Below, piece after piece: positions 17,465 to 27,274 of a stretch of 64,000 nt of DNA. The stretch's first letter is position 1. Each line of letters opens with the position of its first letter. Source of the DNA: Gracilimonas sp040877545 (lineage in GTDB: Bacteria; Bacteroidota; Rhodothermia; Balneolales; Balneolaceae); NCBI GenBank assembly GCA_040877545.1, contig JBBDNN010000077.1:8168-72167 (forward strand). Reading direction: 5' to 3'. The notes under the pieces were generated by a model. That model ran no database searches and had not been told where the DNA came from. It saw nothing but the letters and a program-made list of their open reading frames with translations. The translations under genes were made by a program, and so were the position numbers.

Positions 17465-20287
17465 TTACAGATCAAATCTTATTCCCATTCTGATATCAAA
17501 TCCACTTCTCACAAAGGTACTTGTTTGATACAGCTGCTGATCGTAAGCATATTCTAATGAATCACTCTGAAGCAGGTTTTTCGCAATAGCCCAAACTTTG
17601 AAATATGGAGATAAAGTGTATTCAGCACTGACTGATAAATCCTGGTACCCATCCTGAAAACGATCCATGTATATTTCACCAGAAGCATTTACAGCTGGTG
17701 CAACACGCGGCTCATCCTCTAAATGGGATAAAAATTCTGCAGTCCAGTGATAGGATATTTGGGCAGAAAATCGGCTATCTGCATAACCAAGGGCTGCATT
17801 CACTACATGGGGACTTTGTCCCGGCAAAGCAGTTTCATTATTTCGATCCGTCTCATATTCAGAATCTGACCACGTGTAATTGGCAAAGACATTTAAATGA
17901 TTCAAAAATCCGGGCAAGAATGATAAATGTTGTTGCCATGCAACTTCTGCACCATATATAGTGGCTCTTTCATTTCCATTCTGGAAAATTCGTTCCTGAT
18001 ATTCATTTAATTCACCACCGCTGATTTCCTGTTGCCTCTCAACAATAAAATTGTCTAACTCTTTATAAAAAGCACCAATTGAAATACTGCCGATATTATT
18101 GAAGGAATGTTCCAACATTGCATCCAAATTATGTGAGGTAAGAGGATCAAGCTGTGGGTTTCCCCTGAAAATGGTAGAATCCATATGATTTATGCGCTGA
18201 AATGGAGTTAGCGCAAAAAAATCGGGCCGCGCCATTGTACGGGAATAAGCTAAGCGGATACTGCTTTGGTCGGTTACACTATAAGCTAACTGCGCATTGG
18301 GAAAAAGCCTGAAATCATTTTCTGATTCAGTGGTTTCCTCCGATTGTATAAATTCTCCAGCTTCATCAAAGTCCACCATGTTTCCTTCAAATTCTGAATT
18401 AGTGAGTTCTACACGCGCCCCACCAATAACCTCTAATTTTCCAAACTCAAAAGTTGCCATCCCATAACCCGCATAAATATGTTCGGCGGTATTATAAGTT
18501 CGTATTTCAGACCGGAATCTTCTCAGGTTTTCATCGCCAGAAAATACCGGGCGCTGATTATCAAAAAATGCACGTGCATCGGATGTTTCCACTAACCAGG
18601 GAAGACGATAATCTCCTCCAATCACCTCAATATTGCGGTAAGGCTCCCGCATCATGTTAAAGCTAACCATGCGCATGGTTCGGTTATATTCAAAAGAGTT
18701 CTCGTCGTACTCACCATTTTTATATGATAATCGCGCACTTGTACCCGCTTTTAATGATCCAATACTAAAAGGATAGTTTACATCTATTCGGGCTGTTATC
18801 TCATTATGTGCATGCTCTTCAATAATCCGCTCAAATTCCTGCCCAATCATAAATCTTCTATCCACCGATCCATCATCCAGTACCGTTGTTGGCTGATTTG
18901 TGGGGGTTAATGCTGGCCGCGTTCGATCTTCCCAATTAAGCGATAAGTTGTACCCTTCTAATTCAAAGGGGAATAAAATATCATGATTATTGATAATGCT
19001 TTGGCTCCAGCCGGCACTGTAAGAAAGATCAAGTGATTCTAAGAAATGCTGCCCTCCGGCCTGAAAAGTAGATTGTGATATATCAATATTCTGTTGGCGG
19101 GCATTATGTGAATGAGTTCCCAACCCTCCTTCAGCTCCGGTAGTAAATTGATCAATCCAATCTCCATTGGCTTGCCAGCTGTTTGTGTGATCTACCTGTT
19201 TTCTGTCTTCGGATGTAAATAAGGCACGAAAATAGTAATGACTTTCATCAGTGGGATCATATTGCAGATCAAGACTGCTGCCAAAACGTTTCCGATCATC
19301 ATCATGTAAAGCCGGAGCAACCTCTTCTACCACATCTACCGGACCATTTTCAACCTCTGCCAAACCATAATCTATACCCAGTTCTTCCCAGCCTTTTTGT
19401 TGCTGCTGATAATTTAAGGTGAGTGCCACAGAAAGGTCATCCTGAAATCTTTCTGCATAATTAACCCAAAACCGGCTCTCAGGTTCTGTTATACTTCCAT
19501 ATTGTGTATTTAATCCGCCTCCTGCCCGTGCACTCAATTTGCGTTCACCAGCGGCCTGCTTTGTATTCAGATTTATAACACCAGCCAATGCATCGGCATC
19601 CATATCCGGTGTGAGAACTTTTTTGACTTCAAGCTCACGAATTACATCTGTGGATATGGAACCAAGATCAAAACTCCGGATCCCCAAGCCTGTTCCCGCC
19701 ATTCGCTGGCCATTGAAGGTTACCGCATAGGCATCATATCCTGCCCCCCGGATATTAATATCTCCTTCTCTTGAAACCTGAATTCCAGGCACTCGCACCA
19801 GAGCCTCTTTTACCGAATAATCACCAAACTCCTGTATTTGATCGATATCTATTACTGAACTAAAATTGGCATTCCTTTGCTCCTTTGTAGATAATCCTGC
19901 CAGGCCAATTTGCTGCACTATAGATTCCCCGGATGAAAGATTAAGCTCTATGTTCCGGGTTTTATATCCTGCTGAATGAACTTTTAGAACATAAATACCA
20001 GAACGAATATCGGAAAACTCGAAATTGCCATCTTCATCGGCAACTACTACAAGGTTAAGACCAGATAACTCAAGTTGACTTCCCGGAAGAGCCTCTTCTG
20101 TTTGGGCATCCGTTACCTGGCCAGAAATACTGCTTGTCTGTGCTGAAACAATGGCAAAAAAACCGATCATAATACTTATAGAAATGCTAAGACATGAGCT
20201 CCAAATCAATTTACTAAAAGCCGACTGACGTCTCTGCTCTTTAGACACCAAAGCAGGTATTAAGTCTTTCTTATTTTGATTCTTCAT
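17465..20287 (-). CDS. TonB-dependent outer-membrane receptor, pectin locus copy 3
   Basis: The 940-residue product has a signal segment ending FAIVSAQ, a carboxypeptidase-regulatory-like domain (SISGQVTDAQTEEALPGSQL...), a plug with INIRGAGYDAYAVTFNGQRM and VKKVLTPDMDADALAGVINL, and a barrel ending FDIRMGIRFDL. It is the first gene of an operon with the receptor at 14581 and the PL1 lyase (gaps of 16 and about 56 bases). The 273-base leader upstream holds a perfect TTAACCGGTTAA operator. It is most similar to the neighbouring receptor, which suggests local duplication followed by divergence of substrate or oligomer range. Confidence 0.9.
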   Translation of the reverse strand: MKNQNKKDLIPALVSKEQRRQSAFSKLIWSSCLSISISIMIGFFAIVSAQTSSISGQVTDAQTEEALPGSQLELSGLNLVVVADEDGNFEFSDIRSGIYVLKVHSAGYKTRNIELNLSSGESIVQQIGLAGLSTKEQRNANFSSVIDIDQIQEFGDYSVKEALVRVPGIQVSREGDINIRGAGYDAYAVTFNGQRMAGTGLGIRSFDLGSISTDVIRELEVKKVLTPDMDADALAGVINLNTKQAAGERKLSARAGGGLNTQYGSITEPESRFWVNYAERFQDDLSVALTLNYQQQQKGWEELGIDYGLAEVENGPVDVVEEVAPALHDDDRKRFGSSLDLQYDPTDESHYYFRALFTSEDRKQVDHTNSWQANGDWIDQFTTGAEGGLGTHSHNARQQNIDISQSTFQAGGQHFLESLDLSYSAGWSQSIINNHDILFPFELEGYNLSLNWEDRTRPALTPTNQPTTVLDDGSVDRRFMIGQEFERIIEEHAHNEITARIDVNYPFSIGSLKAGTSARLSYKNGEYDENSFEYNRTMRMVSFNMMREPYRNIEVIGGDYRLPWLVETSDARAFFDNQRPVFSGDENLRRFRSEIRTYNTAEHIYAGYGMATFEFGKLEVIGGARVELTNSEFEGNMVDFDEAGEFIQSEETTESENDFRLFPNAQLAYSVTDQSSIRLAYSRTMARPDFFALTPFQRINHMDSTIFRGNPQLDPLTSHNLDAMLEHSFNNIGSISIGAFYKELDNFIVERQQEISGGELNEYQERIFQNGNERATIYGAEVAWQQHLSFLPGFLNHLNVFANYTWSDSEYETDRNNETALPGQSPHVVNAALGYADSRFSAQISYHWTAEFLSHLEDEPRVAPAVNASGEIYMDRFQDGYQDLSVSAEYTLSPYFKVWAIAKNLLQSDSLEYAYDQQLYQTSTFVRSGFDIRMGIRFDL

Positions 20288-20448
20288 AAGCCTTATTTTT
20301 TGAAGTATTATCCTGCTTAACGGAAACAGATGCAGTAAAAAACAGCGCCCATTACTAAGAAGCGCTTCCAGTTCAAATAAAAATCACATCCGCTTTTAGA
20401 AAATCAACACTGTGGATAATTTCCTGTTCAGCGGCATCTTAAAGGAAT

Positions 20449-20490
20449 ACTTAACCGGTTAAATAACTCCACCTAAATAACGGTTAATTA
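20449..20490. promoter_or_regulatory. Putative LacI-type operator (TTAACCGG class), site 3, with a possible second half-site
   Basis: ACTTAACCGGTTAAATA (20449-20465) is identical to the 17 bases at 12350 and contains the perfect palindrome. About 20 bases further, TAAATAACGGTTAATTA (20474-20490) looks like a degenerate second copy. Both are upstream of the receptor-receptor-PL1 operon, about 160-200 bases before its first start codon. Confidence 0.6.
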
Positions 20491-20560
20491 CAAGAATAAT
20501 CAACCGCTTTTTTATCGCAGGTAAGAGATTTTACAAACCTGTTAATGATATTAATCGGTG

Positions 20561-22090
20561 TTAAACAAAAGGATCCAAATGCTTATCAAAATGGCGAACC
20601 AGGTATTTCTCATGAAGTTCTTCATTTTCTTCCAGAGCCATCATCAGCCGTTCTTTAAAGTTTTTAGCTTCAGGAAGCGTTCCCGAAAGCACCGAACCAT
20701 ACGCCACATGCAAGACCTGCCGGGCATGATTATCGTCCAGGTAATTTGGCAGCTCATCCTGGGAAACTGAATCCGGATCTTCTATTTTGTCTAATTCAGC
20801 AGATATATGATAGGTTTTTTTGTCGTCTTCAAATCTCTTTATGGAAAATTTCATGATCTCCCGGAAAAGTCCCGGTTCAGCAACAGCAATTGTCCGTAAT
20901 GCTTCCAAATAACTGGTCCCGGCAGTTTTTACATGAACTGCGCCCAGATTTAAGGAGCCAATCACTTCATATACCGAAAACTTATCGCTGCCTGAGTGAA
21001 TACTGAGTTTATATCCGCCAAAAAGATCGGCGATTGCAAGATGCTGCTTATATTCCTCACGGAACTGGTTTAGATCTCCTTTAAAGTCAATTCCCTTTTC
21101 AAAATCTCCACAAAATCGTGGTGCTAAACTTACCAGTTCAACTCCTAACCTGTCGAGTTCGGAAGCTATTAAATAATGTTCAAACAGGGTGGTTGGTTCA
21201 TCCGTTTCATCCACAGATAACTCAACTTCAGCGGGATGCCCGGTATGGCTTGATACCAGATAATCAGCCATTTTTTTGGTGTGAGTAATGACCCTGCCAT
21301 ATTTTACCATTCCCTGCAAAACTTCCTCACGAGATGGATTTAATTTGTAGCCCTCCCTTAACTCTACCTCAGACTGCAAAACCCGGTCCATCAATTTTTC
21401 CGGTGTATCCTCCAGTTCTTTCCATGGAAGAGCTTCATATTTTGACTTCAGGTCCTTCTCGCTCATAATTTTTATCTCGTTCACTACATAATCACTCGGA
21501 TCAATGGTAAACATCGTATATCCCGCTTTTACCATGCGGTCGATATCATCGGTGGTTTTTAGATGATCGCCATCGGCTCCAAATCCATCGTGGTAACCTT
21601 CCTGAAAAACCGACCATGAAGCGGCATCCATCACTTCCTCTGCCGTACGGTTAGTGCGTTCCAATTCACGAATAGACTGCTGCGCCAGAACCGGTTTAAA
21701 GTCAGTTTTACGTACAGCCCGCAGGTGTGCCGGGCCAGCATTTCCGAGCCGGTCTCCCAAACCATAAGAATCATCTTTTCCCATTAATACAGCATTGGTG
21801 AAATCGAATTTTGATCGCAGGATTTCCGCATTCTCATGAGACAGGTCACATTTTATAAAAGTGGCTGCCCCCGCATGCATTTCATTGCCCCTAAAATCAG
21901 TTTTTTTGGTTGATTCCTCATCAGGAACTACAAGAAGATATTTTTCAATTCCCTCTCTCACTATGCACAGCCATGATCCATTATCCTCATGAATTGAATT
22001 TTTGTATAAACTGAAGCCTTCGACCTGGCCAACCAGCTCTTGAATATTTGTTACTAATTCCTGGTCTCTTTCCTGTTGATCAATGCTCAT
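20561..22090 (-). CDS. uxaE: Tagaturonate epimerase (tagaturonate/fructuronate C4-epimerase)
   Basis: Converts D-tagaturonate to D-fructuronate, replacing the usual tagaturonate reductase branch. The 509-residue product matches the UxaE family, with KYLLVVPDEES near the front, EGYHDGFGADGDHLKTTDDI in the centre, then LAPRFCGDFEKGIDF and SIHSGSDKFSVYEVIG, which hold the His/Glu-type metal and substrate residues of this fold. It is the last gene of the GH105-GH43-CE12-CE8-uxaE operon, 39 bases after the pectin methylesterase gene. Its substrate comes from UxaC (746-2176), encoded 18 kb away in the same locus. Fructuronate reductase and mannonate dehydratase, needed to finish the route to KDG, are not in the window. 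Confidence 0.85.
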   Translation of the reverse strand: MSIDQQERDQELVTNIQELVGQVEGFSLYKNSIHEDNGSWLCIVREGIEKYLLVVPDEESTKKTDFRGNEMHAGAATFIKCDLSHENAEILRSKFDFTNAVLMGKDDSYGLGDRLGNAGPAHLRAVRKTDFKPVLAQQSIRELERTNRTAEEVMDAASWSVFQEGYHDGFGADGDHLKTTDDIDRMVKAGYTMFTIDPSDYVVNEIKIMSEKDLKSKYEALPWKELEDTPEKLMDRVLQSEVELREGYKLNPSREEVLQGMVKYGRVITHTKKMADYLVSSHTGHPAEVELSVDETDEPTTLFEHYLIASELDRLGVELVSLAPRFCGDFEKGIDFKGDLNQFREEYKQHLAIADLFGGYKLSIHSGSDKFSVYEVIGSLNLGAVHVKTAGTSYLEALRTIAVAEPGLFREIMKFSIKRFEDDKKTYHISAELDKIEDPDSVSQDELPNYLDDNHARQVLHVAYGSVLSGTLPEAKNFKERLMMALEENEELHEKYLVRHFDKHLDPFV

Positions 22091-22129
22091 AATTCAAATA
22101 ATTTTAACTTTATTAAAAATTTATTTCTT

Positions 22130-23104
22130 CTATTCCCTTTCAGGTGTCCAATTGCCAAATATATTTTCCTCTGTAAATTTCATCAATTCGCTTTCATTTA
22201 ATTGATGCGACCATTCCACTCTTTTTTGTGAAGTAAAACCGGGGCCGGAATTATTATACTCAGCATAAAAGGTTGTTCCTTCAGCTTCAGGTTTCGACCA
22301 GTTGTGCCATCCTTTTGGAGCAATATGTGCCCCCATTTCTGTATTGATGAAAGCGGTTTTTGCGAAATTACGCCATGGCCGCCCGAGATAAACTTTATCT
22401 ATATTTTCATCGGCGGTTAACCTGCAATCTCTGAATATAAATCCAAAAGGGACTCCCTCAGGAGTAGATGCTGCGGTTATATATGAATCCTTTTTGCTAT
22501 GGATGATGGATTCTTCAATCAGCGCCGTAGCTCCGCCAAAAATAAAATCGGTGGTGCCTTCGATATAACAATTTCTGAAATGCTGGCGGTTCCCTTCTCC
22601 CGATAAATACAGCGTATCCTGATTTCCAAGCAGCCGGCAACTGGTGATGGAAACACGGTCTGCATCTACATTAAGAGCTACAGCCTGCCCAACATCACCG
22701 GCACTGTTTTCAATAGTGAGATTTTCGGCGTGGAAATCATTTCCCTGCACAAGCATGGTATAAGTATGAAAGGTGCTGTTTCTGCCACCATTTATTTTGT
22801 CGAAATAGTCATCATAAGTGATGATAGTTTGCTCTTTATTTTCCCCAATCAGGGAGAGTTTGGTATTCCAGGCATGTATCTTCACTTTTTCTTTATACAC
22901 TCCATTTTTGATCAATATATTAATGCGTTCAGCGGGGAAAGCCTTGGCAGCATCAATGGCATCCTGAACGGAATCAAAATCACCGCTTCCGTCCTTGGCT
23001 ACGATAAACTCATAATCAACCTGATGAGCAGTTAAGGTAAATGGACTAATCCAAAACCCCACTAACAAAAAAATCAGTCCAACCTGCTTTGCGTTTGCTC
23101 TCAT
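22130..23104 (-). CDS. Pectin methylesterase (family CE8), secreted
   Basis: Hydrolyses methyl esters of homogalacturonan, freeing carboxylates for the lyases and GH28. The 324-residue beta-helix protein has a signal peptide (about 1-26) and all family hallmarks: FIVAKDGSGDFDSVQDAI at the N-terminus, Q140 in VGQAVAL, Q162-D163 in GNQDTLYLSG, the second aspartate D186 in TTDFIFGG, and R242/W244 in YLGRPWR. The start ATG overlaps the stop of the upstream CE12 gene by four bases (ATGA), so translation is probably coupled. No lipobox or sorting domain is present, so it is probably periplasmic. Confidence 0.95.
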   Translation of the reverse strand: MRANAKQVGLIFLLVGFWISPFTLTAHQVDYEFIVAKDGSGDFDSVQDAIDAAKAFPAERINILIKNGVYKEKVKIHAWNTKLSLIGENKEQTIITYDDYFDKINGGRNSTFHTYTMLVQGNDFHAENLTIENSAGDVGQAVALNVDADRVSITSCRLLGNQDTLYLSGEGNRQHFRNCYIEGTTDFIFGGATALIEESIIHSKKDSYITAASTPEGVPFGFIFRDCRLTADENIDKVYLGRPWRNFAKTAFINTEMGAHIAPKGWHNWSKPEAEGTTFYAEYNNSGPGFTSQKRVEWSHQLNESELMKFTEENIFGNWTPERE

Positions 23105-23895
23105 TCCTTCACCGTACTTATGAAATATTTCTCCAGTCCAAGATTTAATTCTTTTATTCCCTGAAGAACCAGTTCCGCCATCATCCGGGCACCGGTTTCA
23201 CTGAAATGGGTATTGTCTGACAGACCCTGAGGGTAATTGGGATTTTGTCCGGCTTTTAAGTGCAGATATATTAATTGTGATTTTTCGGGACCCAGTTCAT
23301 TCATCAATGCCTGACTTTTTTTGTCCATATCAATAAGTGGCACCTTTTCCGATTCAGCCACTTCCAGCATTAATCTTGAATATTCTTTGTGGGTTTCCTT
23401 GATGTTTCCCGCTTCATCAAATTTTCGGCGGGTGATGGGAGTTAGTAAAACGGGCTGGGCTTTTTTGGCTACTGTTTCTGATAGGTACTGTCTCAAATAT
23501 TTCTGAAATTCATCCGGAGTTGTGGAACGTGATTTTGTTTGCACCTCATCATTGTGGCCAAATTGTATAAACACAAAGTCACCTTCTTTAAGATTTTGCA
23601 CAATCGGTTTCCACTTTCCCTCCTGTATAAAACTGCGTGTGCTCCGGCCGTTCCGGGCATGATTTTCAATTTTCACCACATCATTGAAATAGGTATCAAA
23701 ACCCATTCCCCAGCCGGTTTCAGGATAGGCAGATACTTCTTTTTCCGACATGGTGGAATCACCAACAAGATAAATCGTTATCTGATTTGGTTGTGCGTTG
23801 AAGTGAGAGGCTATTAATCCTGCCACAAAACTCATCAAAAATAAAAAAGACCATTTCTGTAGAAATTTGCTGTAAAAAATGTTTTTGAAATTCAT
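23101..23895 (-). CDS. Rhamnogalacturonan acetylesterase (family CE12, SGNH hydrolase)
   Basis: Removes acetyl groups from rhamnogalacturonan or pectin. The 264-residue protein has a signal-type N-terminal hydrophobic segment (about 14-35) and the four SGNH blocks: S47 in VGDSTMS, G83 in RNGRSTRSF, N115 in FGHNDE, and D227-x-x-H230 in SDNTHFSETGA. TYFNDVVKIENHARNGRST is characteristic of RGAE-type enzymes. GGAAGC precedes ATG 23895. It lies between GH43 (12 bases) and CE8 (4-base overlap) in a tight operon, so de-esterification enzymes are made together. Confidence 0.92.
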   Translation of the reverse strand: MNFKNIFYSKFLQKWSFLFLMSFVAGLIASHFNAQPNQITIYLVGDSTMSEKEVSAYPETGWGMGFDTYFNDVVKIENHARNGRSTRSFIQEGKWKPIVQNLKEGDFVFIQFGHNDEVQTKSRSTTPDEFQKYLRQYLSETVAKKAQPVLLTPITRRKFDEAGNIKETHKEYSRLMLEVAESEKVPLIDMDKKSQALMNELGPEKSQLIYLHLKAGQNPNYPQGLSDNTHFSETGARMMAELVLQGIKELNLGLEKYFISTVKE

Positions 23896-23907
23896 GCTTC
23901 CTACTAA

Positions 23908-25578
23908 TCAATCATTGGGAGTAATTCTAAACCATTCAAAATCTGAGTAACCCGAATCGTAATTGTCGGCCGGACGAGAGGCGAAAATTCCAATCTTTGC
24001 GCCAATCCAGCCACCTTCGCGTGCTTGAAAAGTTTCGCCAATGTTGGTGAATTTTTCGCCGTTGGTGCTGTAACTGAATTGCGTTAAGGCTTTTTTGCTT
24101 TCTTCGGTAATCTCTGCCTTAAACCACAAGGTATTGGCATCTACAAACTCCCCTTCAACTTCCCGCTCTTCTCCGGCATCATCTGCATCAGTGGTAATAG
24201 TTTGAGAAACAAATAATCCCTCCTCTTTTTTGGTAACAGTGAGATAAGAATAATCTCTTCCCATTACTATCAGGCCTGTTTTTTCGCCGGATTCTTCTTC
24301 ATCCGGGGTGAAGGTAAATTTGGTGGTTACAGTAAAAGATGGTGCCGGGAATTTTTGAAGCAACAAGTGTGGAACATCCCAATAATTGGTGAAATCCCTG
24401 GAAATCCTGGTGGAGTATAATCGCAGCTTGTCATCATTGCCGTGGGGAAAAGCCCAAAAAACTTCCGGGTTTGCATGCCATTGCCACTGAAGCCCAAGTT
24501 GGTTAGAATCAAATTCATCGGAATCCGGCGGAGTCTGAACAGGATAATTATCACCCACATCCGGTTTTTCAAAAGTGGTAACCGGCTCGCCAATTCCGTC
24601 ATCATTAATATCTTCGCCCATCATTGGCCAGCCGTTTTCCCAGTTAATCGGGTTCAAGTGGACTACCCGTCCATAAGCTCCCTTATCCTGAAAATGAATG
24701 AACCAGGATTCGCCGGATTCAAGTTTTACCATTCCCCCCTGATGCGGCCCATTTATATCCGTTGAACCTTGGTGCAGAACCGCTTTTTCTTCATAGGGAC
24801 CGAGAATATTTTCAGATCTTAAAGCCAATTGCCAGCCAAATTCTACGCCACCAGCCGGAGCCAATATATAGTAGGTATTGCCACGCTTGTAGAATTTGGG
24901 GCCTTCAACGGTGGGGTTTTCTCCGTGGCCGTCAAAAGCCAACACCGGTTCGCCGATCATTTCGGTTCCATCCGCATTCATTTCCTGCACCACCAACAAA
25001 CTGTTTATTCCCGCCCGGCTTCTGGCAAAAGCGTGCACCAGATAAGCCTTTCCATCCTCATCCCAAAGTGGAGATGGATCGATCAATCCCTTGCCTTCTT
25101 TTACCAGGACGGACTTCGACCATTCCCCGGCAGGATCATCAGCCTTCACCATATAAATTCCAAAATCCGGATCTCCCCAGTAGATATAATATTCATCTTC
25201 ATGAAACCGAAAACTTGGCGCCCACACCCCCTTCTCATGCTGAGGTGTTTTGAAATGCTCTTTGGGATATAATCCTGGAAGTGCGTGATTAATGAGCTCC
25301 CAATTTACCAGGTCTTTGGAGTGAAGGATGGGCAATCCGGGAACTGCATTAAAACTAGATGAGGTCATATAAAAATCATCTCCAACCCGAATCACATCCG
25401 GATCAGAATAATCTGCATGAATTATAGGATTAGTGTAGGAACCATCTCCGTTATCGGCTTTCCATACCGCAGATTCAGATGAAGAATTCTGCCCATACAA
25501 ATGAGGTGTGCCCATTAACATGGCGGTGGCCATGAGAAGAACGGTTGATGAATAATATAACTTTGAAAGATGATTCAT
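23908..25578 (-). CDS. Family GH43 glycosidase with C-terminal beta-sandwich domain, secreted
   Basis: The 556-residue product has a signal peptide ending HLYGQ (about 30), a five-bladed GH43 propeller and a C-terminal jelly-roll domain (from about 345, starting DEFDSNQLGLQWQWHANP). The catalytic triad can be placed: base D59 in ADYSDPDVIRVG, D167 in LIDPSPLWD, and acid E225 in VEGPKFYK. The two-domain layout resembles the GH43 beta-xylosidase/arabinofuranosidase group found in pectin loci. It should trim arabinose- or xylose-containing side chains, though subfamily and linkage cannot be fixed from motifs. Gaps to GH105 and CE12 are 11 and 12 bases. Confidence 0.9.
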   Translation of the reverse strand: MNHLSKLYYSSTVLLMATAMLMGTPHLYGQNSSSESAVWKADNGDGSYTNPIIHADYSDPDVIRVGDDFYMTSSSFNAVPGLPILHSKDLVNWELINHALPGLYPKEHFKTPQHEKGVWAPSFRFHEDEYYIYWGDPDFGIYMVKADDPAGEWSKSVLVKEGKGLIDPSPLWDEDGKAYLVHAFARSRAGINSLLVVQEMNADGTEMIGEPVLAFDGHGENPTVEGPKFYKRGNTYYILAPAGGVEFGWQLALRSENILGPYEEKAVLHQGSTDINGPHQGGMVKLESGESWFIHFQDKGAYGRVVHLNPINWENGWPMMGEDINDDGIGEPVTTFEKPDVGDNYPVQTPPDSDEFDSNQLGLQWQWHANPEVFWAFPHGNDDKLRLYSTRISRDFTNYWDVPHLLLQKFPAPSFTVTTKFTFTPDEEESGEKTGLIVMGRDYSYLTVTKKEEGLFVSQTITTDADDAGEEREVEGEFVDANTLWFKAEITEESKKALTQFSYSTNGEKFTNIGETFQAREGGWIGAKIGIFASRPADNYDSGYSDFEWFRITPND

Positions 25579-25589
25579 TTTTGAGCTGA

Positions 25590-26768
25590 CTACCGGCCGA
25601 GTTCTAAACTTGCTTTTATAAAGGAACCGGTAGCTTTGGTATCGTTCACCTGAATTCGCTCATTCACATAATACTCGTAGGTTCCGTCGCGATAAGGACT
25701 GCCGCCAAGTCCGGCCACAGCACATGCCTTATGAATATTTACCAAACCATTTTCCTCTACTTCAATAAATTCATCAAGAATACCTTCATAAGCGGTTTCG
25801 GCAACTTCCCGATAAGACTCATCGAGGTAGCCTTTGTTTGCTCCTTTGGCAATGGCATAAGTGAACATAATAGAGGCTGAAGCTTCTAAGTAATTTCCTT
25901 CACGGTCTCCCTGATCAACTACCTGATACCAAACCTTACTCTCTTCATCCTGAAAATTTACCAGAGCCTCTACAAATTGATCTAATATATTCACCAAATT
26001 TTGTTGCTCGGGATGATCTTCAGGGAAATAATCCAGCACATCAACTAAAGCCATACCGTACCATCCCATCGCCCGGCCCCAGAAATTTGGTGACAGCCCT
26101 GTTTCAGGATCGGCCCATTTTTGGGTTTTACTTTGATCCCAGCCGTGGTAAAGAAGGCCGGTTTCCTTGTCTCGCATATTTTCGAACATGAGCTTGAACT
26201 GAAGTGCGATATCGTCAAAATATTCCGGCTGATTATTTCTTTGAGAATATTCTGCATAAAAAGGATGTCCCATATAGGCTCCATCCAGCCACATTTGCCA
26301 TGGATAAATCAGCTTGTGCCAAAAACCATCTACTTTATTTCGTGGCTGAAATTCAAGATGATAACGGAGCTGTTCGATAGCGGTGTTATACTTTTCCTTA
26401 CCTGTCTCTTCATAAAGAATAAATAAAGCACGGCCAGGCTGAACACGATCAATATTGAAATTTGTAATATCATACTTCTTGATCGTACCATCTTCCTCAA
26501 TCATAAAGTCATAGTAGTCTTCTATATACTCAAGATATTTTTCATCCCCTGTTTCCTTCCATACTTTCTCTATTGATTTCAAAACAAGGCCAAAAGTATA
26601 TTCCCACTTTGGCTCATCCCGAAAATCCATGTAAACAGGATCAGGATTTCGCTCCATAATTGAGAGTGCCATCCGCTCCGACCATTTAAGATCTTCAGGA
26701 ATTGTTTGGCTGACAACTTGAGAACAAGCAGTCAGAATTAGAAGAATAATCAGGCTAAATAATTTCAT
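25590..26768 (-). CDS. Family GH105 unsaturated rhamnogalacturonyl/galacturonyl hydrolase, lipoprotein
   Basis: Releases the 4,5-unsaturated galacturonate left at the end of lyase products, supplying the KduI substrate. The 392-residue (alpha/alpha)6-barrel protein resembles YteR/YesR, with the key aspartate D162 in WQMWLDGAYMGHPFYAEY, plus SPNFWGRAMGWYGMALVDVL and LEASASIMFTYAIAKG. The signal peptide ends in LTAC (Cys15), a lipobox. It heads the five-gene operon to uxaE. A TTAACCGG operator lies about 85 bases upstream, in the gap behind the VOC gene. Confidence 0.93.
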   Translation of the reverse strand: MKLFSLIILLILTACSQVVSQTIPEDLKWSERMALSIMERNPDPVYMDFRDEPKWEYTFGLVLKSIEKVWKETGDEKYLEYIEDYYDFMIEEDGTIKKYDITNFNIDRVQPGRALFILYEETGKEKYNTAIEQLRYHLEFQPRNKVDGFWHKLIYPWQMWLDGAYMGHPFYAEYSQRNNQPEYFDDIALQFKLMFENMRDKETGLLYHGWDQSKTQKWADPETGLSPNFWGRAMGWYGMALVDVLDYFPEDHPEQQNLVNILDQFVEALVNFQDEESKVWYQVVDQGDREGNYLEASASIMFTYAIAKGANKGYLDESYREVAETAYEGILDEFIEVEENGLVNIHKACAVAGLGGSPYRDGTYEYYVNERIQVNDTKATGSFIKASLELGR

Positions 26769-26850
26769 AACATTGTTTCAATTTTTTTTAAATCCAGGGT
26801 ATTTAGGAGTGCGTAATGTGAAGATCTCATACAAGAAAAGAAATTTTTTC

Positions 26851-26868
26851 GTTAACCGGTAACTTAAA
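26851..26868. promoter_or_regulatory. Putative LacI-type operator (TTAACCGG class), site 4
   Basis: GTTAACCGGTAACTTAAA matches site 1 (4044-4060) over 17 consecutive bases. It lies just after the VOC-gene stop and 83 bases before the GH105 start, as expected for control of the GH105-GH43-CE12-CE8-uxaE operon. Confidence 0.6.
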
Positions 26869-26869
26869 A

Positions 26870-27274
26870 TCAAAAAGTATCTTCTTTTTCTTTAAGCATA
26901 GGTTTTCCGCGTTTGCATAATTGAATGCAAAAGCCCCAGGGATCGCGCATCATAATCAGGTGCGAATTATCCTTTAAATGTTCATCAGTCACCACAGTTG
27001 CTCCCGCTGATATTAACCTCTCTTTATCGCTTGCAGGATTTTCTGAGACAAAAGCCAGGTGCACTATTAAGGGATTCATGTTTGGATAATCCGGAACCTC
27101 CCCTGGTGGATTGGTATAGATTTCCAGCATTACTCTCCCGCTTTCATCGGCAAGAAATGTGGTGTGTGGAGCTTCATTCATTTGTCTAATGATTTCCAGC
27201 CCCAGGTTTTCCACATACCAATCGACCATAGCCGGGGGATTTTCTACGTTTATTGCAAAATGCTCTATTTTCAT
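26870..27274 (-). CDS. VOC-superfamily (glyoxalase-like) protein
   Basis: A 134-residue protein of the vicinal-oxygen-chelate fold: MKIEHFAINVENPPAMVDWY at the front and a second half with PLIVHLAFVSENPASDKERL and MMRDPWGFCIQL. Candidate metal ligands are H5, E51 in VMLEIYTNP and H71 in IVHLAF. The ATG at 27316 would add 14 residues; ATG 27274 fits the fold's start and has GGAAAGAG ahead of it. It sits between the pectin operon and the divergent kduI operon. Such proteins are often annotated as lactoylglutathione lyase-like, but the substrate is unknown. A role in sugar-acid or reactive by-product handling is only a guess from position. Confidence 0.8.
   Translation of the reverse strand: MKIEHFAINVENPPAMVDWYVENLGLEIIRQMNEAPHTTFLADESGRVMLEIYTNPPGEVPDYPNMNPLIVHLAFVSENPASDKERLISAGATVVTDEHLKDNSHLIMMRDPWGFCIQLCKRGKPMLKEKEDTF

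Noticed and set aside
20561..22090. Reading this gene as a tagaturonate reductase (UxaB)
   Set aside because: It lacks a dehydrogenase cofactor-binding loop and matches the UxaE-type epimerase motifs instead.
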